From assembly GCA_016882165.1 (NCBI GenBank), contig VHBV01000034.1, forward strand, positions 1-10,582: 10,582 bases of DNA. The letters are read 5' to 3'. The notes below the pieces were generated by a model. It had not been told where the DNA came from, did not search any database, and saw nothing but the letters and a program-made list of their open reading frames with translations. Made by a program: the position numbers and the translations under genes. This stretch comes from Candidatus Pelagibacterales bacterium. GTDB lineage: Bacteria; Pseudomonadota; Alphaproteobacteria; Rickettsiales; UBA1997. This document shows positions 6,146 to 10,582 of the stretch, in pieces; position 1 is the first letter of the stretch, and every line of letters begins with the position of its first letter.

Positions 6146-7062
6146 ATTTCTTCGCCAAAAACTCTTTGATAAAATTCGGCAATTATAATTTTTTCGTCGT
6201 CAATTGCTTTGTTGTAAAAGCTTAGCACAAAAGCTGACTTGATAGAATTGAAAATTTGAATATTATTGCCCCAAGAAATTAAAGTTCTGAGTGAAATTAA
6301 GGTTGAAATGTCACCATTTTTAAAAGCCTCTCTGGTTAAATTTGCCATTTTAACCATTAACTTAGCGGTATTTTGATGTAATTTAGAGGTTAAAAATGGT
6401 AATTTTTTCTCTAAAATAGCAATTTCATGTTCTTCATCTAAATAATTCAACGAAGAAACAATATTCCATCTGTCCATTTGAGCTTGGTTTATCAAATTTG
6501 TTCCATGATAAATTCCTAAGTCATCCCCTGCGCCAAGAGTATTTGAAGTTGCAAATAAGCGGAAGTTTTTGCTTGGAGTGATAACTTCATTTTCTTCTAA
6601 AAGCGCAAATTTACCATCATTTTCAAGTAGACGATGAATTACAAAAGAAACATCAGTTTTAATTGCGTCATATTCGTCTAAAATAACGGCTATGTTATTT
6701 CTAAGTGCGAAGGGAATAATTCCTTCTTTAAATTCAGTTACTTGTTTGTCATTTTTTAACTTAATTACGTCTTTTCCAACTAAGTCAAGACGAGTAATTT
6801 GTGAGTCAAAATTTATTCTTAAACAAGGCCAATTTAGACGAGCTGCAACTTGTTCAATATGAGTTGATTTTCCAGTTCCATGCATTCCTTGCACTAAAAC
6901 TCGGCTATTAAAAACAAATCCAGCTAATATTGCTAAAGTGGTTTTTGGATCGAAAAGATAATTTTCATCAATTTCGGGAACGTAATCTGATTTTTCTTTT
7001 AGAGCTAATATTTCAAAATCACAGTTAAAGCCAAAGGTTTTTTTGCAATCAATTTTTTTCAT
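6142..7062 (-). CDS. cobS: CobS-type AAA+ ATPase (aerobic cobaltochelatase small subunit family)
   Basis: 306-aa AAA+ ATPase closely resembling alphaproteobacterial CobS. In aerobic cobalamin synthesis CobS pairs with CobT to drive cobalt insertion by CobN. Numbered from the chosen start: VPEIDENYLFDPKTTLAILAGF (about 28-49) is the CobS-family lead-in, Walker A GMHGTGKST 59-67, IEQVAARLNWPCLRIN just after it, LVGKD about 94-98, Walker B VILDEYDA 126-133, sensor-1 FATSNT 170-175, and an arginine-finger region QMDRW 195-199. The C-terminus AEFYQRVFGEE is also CobS-like. The frame extends to a TTG at 7119, but those 19 codons are partly a repeat fragment (GTCATTGCG at 7093-7101), so the ATG at 7060-7062 is preferred. 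It lies 60 nt after der and probably shares its transcript. Neither cobT nor cobN is in the window, so the substrate may not be cobalt. Confidence 0.88.
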   Translation of the reverse strand: MKKIDCKKTFGFNCDFEILALKEKSDYVPEIDENYLFDPKTTLAILAGFVFNSRVLVQGMHGTGKSTHIEQVAARLNWPCLRINFDSQITRLDLVGKDVIKLKNDKQVTEFKEGIIPFALRNNIAVILDEYDAIKTDVSFVIHRLLENDGKFALLEENEVITPSKNFRLFATSNTLGAGDDLGIYHGTNLINQAQMDRWNIVSSLNYLDEEHEIAILEKKLPFLTSKLHQNTAKLMVKMANLTREAFKNGDISTLISLRTLISWGNNIQIFNSIKSAFVLSFYNKAIDDEKIIIAEFYQRVFGEEI

Positions 7063-7091
7063 TTTTTTATCTTGTTTATTTTTTCTTTTTG

Positions 7092-7102
7092 TCGCAATGA
7101 CG
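7092..7102 (-). repeat. Solo end of the GTCATTGCGA repeat
   Basis: On the minus strand this reads CGTCATTGCGA, identical to 11 nt of the terminal repeat at 5651-5662 (read on the same strand). It lies in the 60-nt der-cobS spacer. No partner arm is visible nearby, so it looks like a decayed or partial copy. Translating through it gives the spurious N-terminal peptide QSVIATK ahead of the likely cobS start. Confidence 0.6.
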
Positions 7103-7122
7103 CTTTGATTATGGTGCAAAAA

Positions 7123-8520
7123 TTATTTTTTACTCTTATGAGTTTTTTTAGAAAAAGTTTTTTCTTTTTTTCCAGCAAAAGGATTATCACTTTTACGCAC
7201 AACCATTCTGATTGGTGTTAAACTTAAATCAAAAGTTTCGCGCAAAGAATTGGCTAAATAGCGTAAATAAGCTCCTTCAACAGCTTTTGGATAATTAGTG
7301 AACACGGCAAAGCTTGGTGGACGTCTTTTAATTTGTGTCACATATTTTAGCTTGGTTTCCTTACCTTTCATTAGTTTTGGTGGATGATTTAACTCGGCCA
7401 TTTTCAGCCATTCATGAAGTTTTGATGTTGGTAAGTAGGTTTGCCACTGTTCGTAAACTTTAATTGCGAATTCTAAAGTTTTTTCTACATTATAACCACT
7501 TTTTGCGGAAACACCAAGAATTGGAATTCCATCAACTTCTTTAAAAATTTCTTGAATTTGCTTTCTAACTTCTCTTAAAAAAACTTCTTTATCACCTTTT
7601 ACAGTATCAATTTTGTTAATAGCAAAAATTAAACCCCTTCCTTCACGCAAAATTTGTCCAGCCAAAGCCGCGTCTTGATGATCTAAAAGTGAGTTTGCAT
7701 CAATTAATAAAATGACAACTTGTGAAAAATTTATGGCACGAAAGCTGTCAGTTGCAGATAAATTTTCTAATTTTTCTGTAATATTACTTTTTTTTCTGAT
7801 TCCTGCAGTATCAATAAAACGAATTTTTTGATCTTGAAATTTGTGATCAATTGCAATTGCATCACGTGTAATTCCTGCTTCTGGTCCAGTTATTAATCGC
7901 TCAGCACCCAAAATTTTATTCAAAAAAGTTGATTTTCCAGCATTTGGTTTTCCAACAATTGCAATTTGCAAAGGCAAATCTTCATCTTGCAAACTAATTT
8001 CATGTTCAGCGAAATCTTGTTCATATTTTTCGTAAACTGGCTCAATTTTGTCATATAGTTGAGGAAAGCCTTCACGATGTTCAGCAGAAATTGCAACCAT
8101 TTCTGGAAAACCAAGACGATAATATTCTTTTGGCAAAACTTCTTCTTGTTTGCCTTCAAATTTATTTACAACCAAGATAATTTTTTTGTCTTTTTTGCGC
8201 ATTAAATCAGCCAAAATTTTATCTTTTTGGGTAAGTCCGTTTTTGCCATCAACCACAAATAAACATAAATCGGCGTCCATAACAGCGTTTTCAGTCTGTT
8301 CAAACATTCTGCGCTCTAAAGATTCATCACTTGCTTCATTTTCAAGACCAGCTGTGTCAATTGCTATGAATTTTAGAGGTCCTAAATTAGCTTTAGATTC
8401 TTTACGGTCACGAGTGACACCAGAAATGTTATCAGTAATTGCCAATTGTCTTCCAACTAATTTATTAAAAAGAGTTGATTTACCAACATTTGGTTTTCCA
8501 ATAATTGCAATTTTAAACAT
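7123..8520 (-). CDS. der: Ribosome-associated double GTPase Der (EngA)
   Basis: Essential GTPase for maturation and stability of the 50S ribosomal subunit, with two tandem G domains and a KH-like domain. Length 465 aa, normal for alphaproteobacteria. G domain 1: GKPNVGKST 8-16, GVTRDR 34-39, DTAG 55-58, VNKFE 118-122 (NKxE in place of NKxD, as often seen in alphaproteobacterial Der), SAEH 145-148. G domain 2: GKPNAGKST 190-198, GITRDA 216-221, DTAGIRKK 237-244, NKID 302-305, SAKSG 338-342. The KH-like domain covers about 355-442 (KRRPPSFAVFTNYP at 398-411), followed by a Lys-rich tail. The ATG at 8520 is 8 nt after the trpC stop. GGAG at 8532-8535, inside the trpC end, is the only passable Shine-Dalgarno I noticed in the window (11-nt spacing), which suggests co-transcription and coupling. 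Confidence 0.98.
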   Translation of the reverse strand: MFKIAIIGKPNVGKSTLFNKLVGRQLAITDNISGVTRDRKESKANLGPLKFIAIDTAGLENEASDESLERRMFEQTENAVMDADLCLFVVDGKNGLTQKDKILADLMRKKDKKIILVVNKFEGKQEEVLPKEYYRLGFPEMVAISAEHREGFPQLYDKIEPVYEKYEQDFAEHEISLQDEDLPLQIAIVGKPNAGKSTFLNKILGAERLITGPEAGITRDAIAIDHKFQDQKIRFIDTAGIRKKSNITEKLENLSATDSFRAINFSQVVILLIDANSLLDHQDAALAGQILREGRGLIFAINKIDTVKGDKEVFLREVRKQIQEIFKEVDGIPILGVSAKSGYNVEKTLEFAIKVYEQWQTYLPTSKLHEWLKMAELNHPPKLMKGKETKLKYVTQIKRRPPSFAVFTNYPKAVEGAYLRYLANSLRETFDLSLTPIRMVVRKSDNPFAGKKEKTFSKKTHKSKK

Positions 8521-8528
8521 GTTTTAAT

Positions 8529-9320
8529 TTACTCCAAAAAGGCTTTAACTGCAGTAGCAATATTTTTTTGTGCCATAAAATGCTCGCCAATTAAAAAACA
8601 ATTGATTCCGGCTTCCTTAAGCAACAAAATGTCGGCTATATCTTTTATTCCGCTTTCACCAACTAGTACATAATCACTAGGAACATGATCGGCAAGTTTT
8701 AATGAATTTCTAATATCAACTTCTAAAGTTTTTAAGTTACGATTATTAATTCCAATAAGTTTACTTTTCATTTTGAAAGCGCGCTGAAGCTCTTCCTCAT
8801 TATGAACCTCAATTAAAACCGATAAACCAAGGCCTAAAGCACAATCTTCCAGTTCATTTAATTTGGCGTCGTCAAGCATCGCCACAATTAACAAAATACA
8901 GTCAGCACCAAGCATTTTTGCTTCATAAATTTGGTAAGAGTCAACGATAAATTCTTTTCGTAAAATTGGTAAATTTGTGACTTTTCTTACTTCTTTTATA
9001 TATTCGTCAGATCCAGCGAAATACTTCTCATCAGTTAAAATTGATAAGCAAGTTGCCCCACACTGATCGTAAATTTGGGCAATTTCAACAGGATTGAAGT
9101 CGGCCCTAATTATACCTTTTGAAGGTGAGGCTTTTTTAATTTCGCAAATTAAAGCTGTTTGTCCAGAATCATCTTTTGCTTTTAGAGCTCCAAAAAAATC
9201 TTTTGGTTTATTATCTGAGCATTTAAGGCGTGAACAAATTTCTTTTAAATTGAGAATTTTCTTTTTATTTCTAACTTCAACAAGTTTATGTTGATAAATT
9301 TCTTCCAGAATATTTTTCAT
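8529..9320 (-). CDS. trpC: Indole-3-glycerol-phosphate synthase TrpC
   Basis: Cytosolic TIM-barrel enzyme that closes the indole ring, converting carboxyphenylaminodeoxyribulose phosphate to indoleglycerol phosphate in tryptophan synthesis. The 263 aa are normal for a monofunctional enzyme. Key residues, assigned by motif against the Sulfolobus enzyme: Glu60 and Lys62 (CEIKKASPSKG), LTDEKYFAGS about 95-104, Lys122 (LRKEF), Glu171 (IEVH), Asn192 (GINNRNL), Glu222 and Ser223 (GESG). All are present, so it should be active. The frame extends to a TTG at 9374, but the ATG at 9318-9320 gives the family N-terminus (MKNILEEIYQHKLVEV). It leads a probable trpC-der-cobS unit and is divergent from hemB. 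No other trp gene is in the window and it is not fused to trpF. Confidence 0.96.
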   Translation of the reverse strand: MKNILEEIYQHKLVEVRNKKKILNLKEICSRLKCSDNKPKDFFGALKAKDDSGQTALICEIKKASPSKGIIRADFNPVEIAQIYDQCGATCLSILTDEKYFAGSDEYIKEVRKVTNLPILRKEFIVDSYQIYEAKMLGADCILLIVAMLDDAKLNELEDCALGLGLSVLIEVHNEEELQRAFKMKSKLIGINNRNLKTLEVDIRNSLKLADHVPSDYVLVGESGIKDIADILLLKEAGINCFLIGEHFMAQKNIATAVKAFLE

Positions 9321-9382
9321 GGATTTAGTATTGAAAAATGTTATTTTGTTAGACTGTAAACCACCTAAATTCAAAAAAAAAC
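9321..9382. promoter_or_regulatory. Divergent trpC/hemB control region
   Basis: These 62 bp between the trpC and hemB start codons should contain, or lie just next to, promoters for both directions. I see TTGAAA (9331-9336) with a weak TGTAAA (9355-9360) 18 bp downstream for hemB. On the minus strand there is a poor TTGAAT/TAACAA pair with 17-bp spacing for trpC. Neither is convincing. I see no attenuator or T-box in front of trpC: the space is too short. Confidence 0.35.
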
Positions 9383-10405
9383 ATGAAAAATTTTAATTTT
9401 GGTTCTTTTCCTACAACAAGACCAAGAAGACTAAGACAAAGTCAATGGATTCGTGATCTTGTGGCTGAAAATAAAATTGTTACTGATGATTTAATTTTAC
9501 CACTTTTTGTTATTGAAGGTAAAAACAAACAAGAAAAGATAACAGCTTTGCCAGATGTTTTCAGGTTTTCGACTGATTTAATAGTAAAAAAAGCTAGAGA
9601 AGCTAAAAGTTTAGGCATTAATGCTTTGATGTTATTTCCTGCAATTGATCAAAAGTTAAAAAACTCTCAAGGAAGTGAAGCTTGGAACGAAAATAACTTA
9701 ATTTGTAGAACAATTAAAGCGATTAAAGATGCAGTTCCTGAAATTGGTATAATCGCGGATGTTGCATTGGACCCTTATACTTCTCATGGTCATGATGGAA
9801 TTATCGATAAAAATGGATATGTAGTTAATGATGAAACAATAGAAGCTCTTTGTAAACAAGCTTTGGTGCAAGCAGAAGCTGGTTGCGACATTGTTGCGCC
9901 TTCTGATATGATGGATGGCAGAATTGCTGTGATTCGTGATTCTTTAGATGAATGTGGACTTGTAAATACAGCAATTATGAGTTATGCGGCAAAATATGCT
10001 TCAAGTTTTTATGGTCCATTTAGAAATGCTGTTGGTTCAGCTGCAAATTTGGGAAAAACAGAAAAGAAAAGCAGTGTAAAAAAAGATAAAAAAACTTATC
10101 AGATGGATTTCAGAAACTCTCTAGAAGCAACGAAAGAAATTTCCTTAGATATTTCAGAAGGAGCTGACCTTCTAATTATAAAGCCAGGAATGCCTTATTT
10201 GGATATTATAAAAGCTACTAAAGATAATATTTCTTTACCAATAGTGGCTTATCAAGTTAGTGGTGAATATGCTATGTTAAAATTTGCTGCTGCTAATGGA
10301 GCGTTTGATTTTGATGAGGTTTTTTATGAAAGTTTAGTTGCATTCAAAAGAGCTGGAAGCGATGCAATTATAACTTATGGAGCAATAGAAATAGCAAAAA
10401 AATAA
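9383..10405 (+). CDS. hemB: Delta-aminolevulinic acid dehydratase (porphobilinogen synthase) HemB
   Basis: Condenses two 5-aminolevulinate molecules to porphobilinogen in heme synthesis. Length 340 aa; soluble. The Schiff-base lysines are Lys204 (MSYAAKYAS) and Lys267 (IIKPGMPYLD). The metal-site region DVALDPYTSHGHDG (126-139) has Asp in place of the Cys residues of the zinc enzymes, so this is the Asp-rich, Mg-type form usual in Alphaproteobacteria and Pseudomonas. RPRRLR at 13-18 is the N-terminal arm motif. The active-site flap segment contains a Lys/Ser-rich stretch, KTEKKSSVKKDKKTYQMD (225-242), that appears several residues longer than the usual NLKGDKKTYQMD-like sequence. The start is ATG with an A-rich leader and no Shine-Dalgarno. 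It is probably transcribed alone, divergent from trpC. Very secure identification. Confidence 0.97.
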   Translation: MKNFNFGSFPTTRPRRLRQSQWIRDLVAENKIVTDDLILPLFVIEGKNKQEKITALPDVFRFSTDLIVKKAREAKSLGINALMLFPAIDQKLKNSQGSEAWNENNLICRTIKAIKDAVPEIGIIADVALDPYTSHGHDGIIDKNGYVVNDETIEALCKQALVQAEAGCDIVAPSDMMDGRIAVIRDSLDECGLVNTAIMSYAAKYASSFYGPFRNAVGSAANLGKTEKKSSVKKDKKTYQMDFRNSLEATKEISLDISEGADLLIIKPGMPYLDIIKATKDNISLPIVAYQVSGEYAMLKFAAANGAFDFDEVFYESLVAFKRAGSDAIITYGAIEIAKK

Positions 10406-10429
10406 CCTAACTAGTTTATAACGATTATG

Positions 10430-10450
10430 AAGAATCTAAAAATTCTTTTT
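10430..10450 (+). terminator. Weak candidate terminator after hemB
   Basis: AAGAAT (10430-10435) and ATTCTT (10442-10447) form a 6-bp stem with a 6-nt loop, and the T-run continues to 10450. The stem is short and almost all A-T, so strength is doubtful. Flanking CTAGT (10411-10415) and ACTAG (10457-10461) could extend it as a larger imperfect hairpin. Location 25 nt after the hemB stop fits the role. Confidence 0.3.
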
Positions 10451-10532
10451 AGAAACACTAGGATGAAAAAGTAAAAAAAGCTTTGAAAGGTACCCATTTT
10501 TTAAACAAACATTACCCTTCTAATTTATCAAA

Positions 10533-10579
10533 AATTGAGTTTCTTAATTGATGTAAATTTATCAACCAAAAACTCGATT
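10533..10579. repeat. Nested imperfect inverted repeat at window end
   Basis: AATTGAGTTT (10533-10542) pairs with AAACTCGATT (10570-10579) over 10 positions with one G-T wobble. Inside, TTGAT (10548-10552) pairs with ATCAA (10561-10565). Read on the minus strand, the outer stem runs into TTTTTG, so it could terminate a minus-strand gene lying beyond the window. The rest of 10406-10582 shows no recognisable gene. Confidence 0.4.
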
Positions 10580-10582
10580 AAA

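Noticed and set aside
7920..8527. Open frames 7920-8159 (-) and 8150-8527 (+) overlapping der
   Set aside because: Both lie within the Der G-domain coding sequence in other frames and show no independent protein features.
9094..9294. 66-codon plus-strand frame opposite trpC
   Set aside because: Antisense to the conserved TrpC catalytic region, with no motif and no promoter.
9321..9374. TrpC start at TTG 9374
   Set aside because: The 18 extra residues lie outside the usual IGPS N-terminus, and the ATG at 9320 gives the expected family start. The longer frame would use most of the trpC-hemB spacer.
8521..9382. Attenuator or T-box regulating trpC
   Set aside because: The 62-bp upstream space has no Trp-rich leader peptide, no paired hairpins and no T-box motif.
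10427..10474. 15-codon open frame after hemB
   Set aside because: Too short, overlaps the hairpin sequence and has no ribosome-binding site or conserved feature. Chance is the simplest explanation.

Overview
The window is strongly AT-rich, compactly coded on both strands, and looks like a chromosome segment of an alphaproteobacterium related to Rickettsiales. Four things support this: low-GC codon use throughout; a XerD, an Asp-type (alphaproteobacterial) HemB, a Der with an NKxE first G4 motif and an M48-TPR protease that all read as alphaproteobacterial; a dispersed GTCATTGCGAG-ended palindromic repeat of the sort common in Rickettsiales-like genomes; and almost no Shine-Dalgarno sequences before the start codons. 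The taxonomic placement is inference from reading alone. One gene argues against a typical host-dependent Rickettsia: trpC, a tryptophan-biosynthesis enzyme with all its catalytic residues.

Layout. 43-1935 (+) htpG, the bacterial Hsp90. 1936-2034 is a spacer with a perfect 16-bp inverted repeat. 2035-2886 (+) is an unrecognised, highly charged, coiled-coil-type protein that runs convergently into 2873-4306 (-), an exported BepA-like M48 zinc protease with C-terminal TPR-like helices. That protease starts with GTG, only 14 bp from the divergent ATG of a 65-aa single-pass membrane protein (4321-4518, +). The small gene overlaps the start of xerD (4508-5473, +) by 11 nt. The following 303-bp spacer (5474-5776) holds a 112-bp palindromic repeat element and a plausible promoter for an unrecognised 122-aa Q/E/K-rich protein (5777-6145, +). 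That gene meets the end of cobS by 4 nt.

The minus-strand run trpC (8529-9320), der (7123-8520), cobS-type AAA+ ATPase (6142-7062) is probably one transcription unit. It is divergent from hemB (9383-10405, +), which makes porphobilinogen for heme. The last 177 bases hold only weak secondary structures.

Functionally this is mainly housekeeping: protein folding (HtpG), outer-membrane quality control (BepA-like), chromosome-dimer resolution (XerD), ribosome maturation (Der), and tryptophan and heme synthesis. I see no defence system, phage, secretion cluster or CRISPR, and no convincing new multi-gene system. The items most worth a second look are the small membrane protein coupled to xerD, the two orphan coiled-coil proteins, a CobS-type ATPase without its usual partners nearby, and the dispersed repeat with a fragment at the cobS 5' end.
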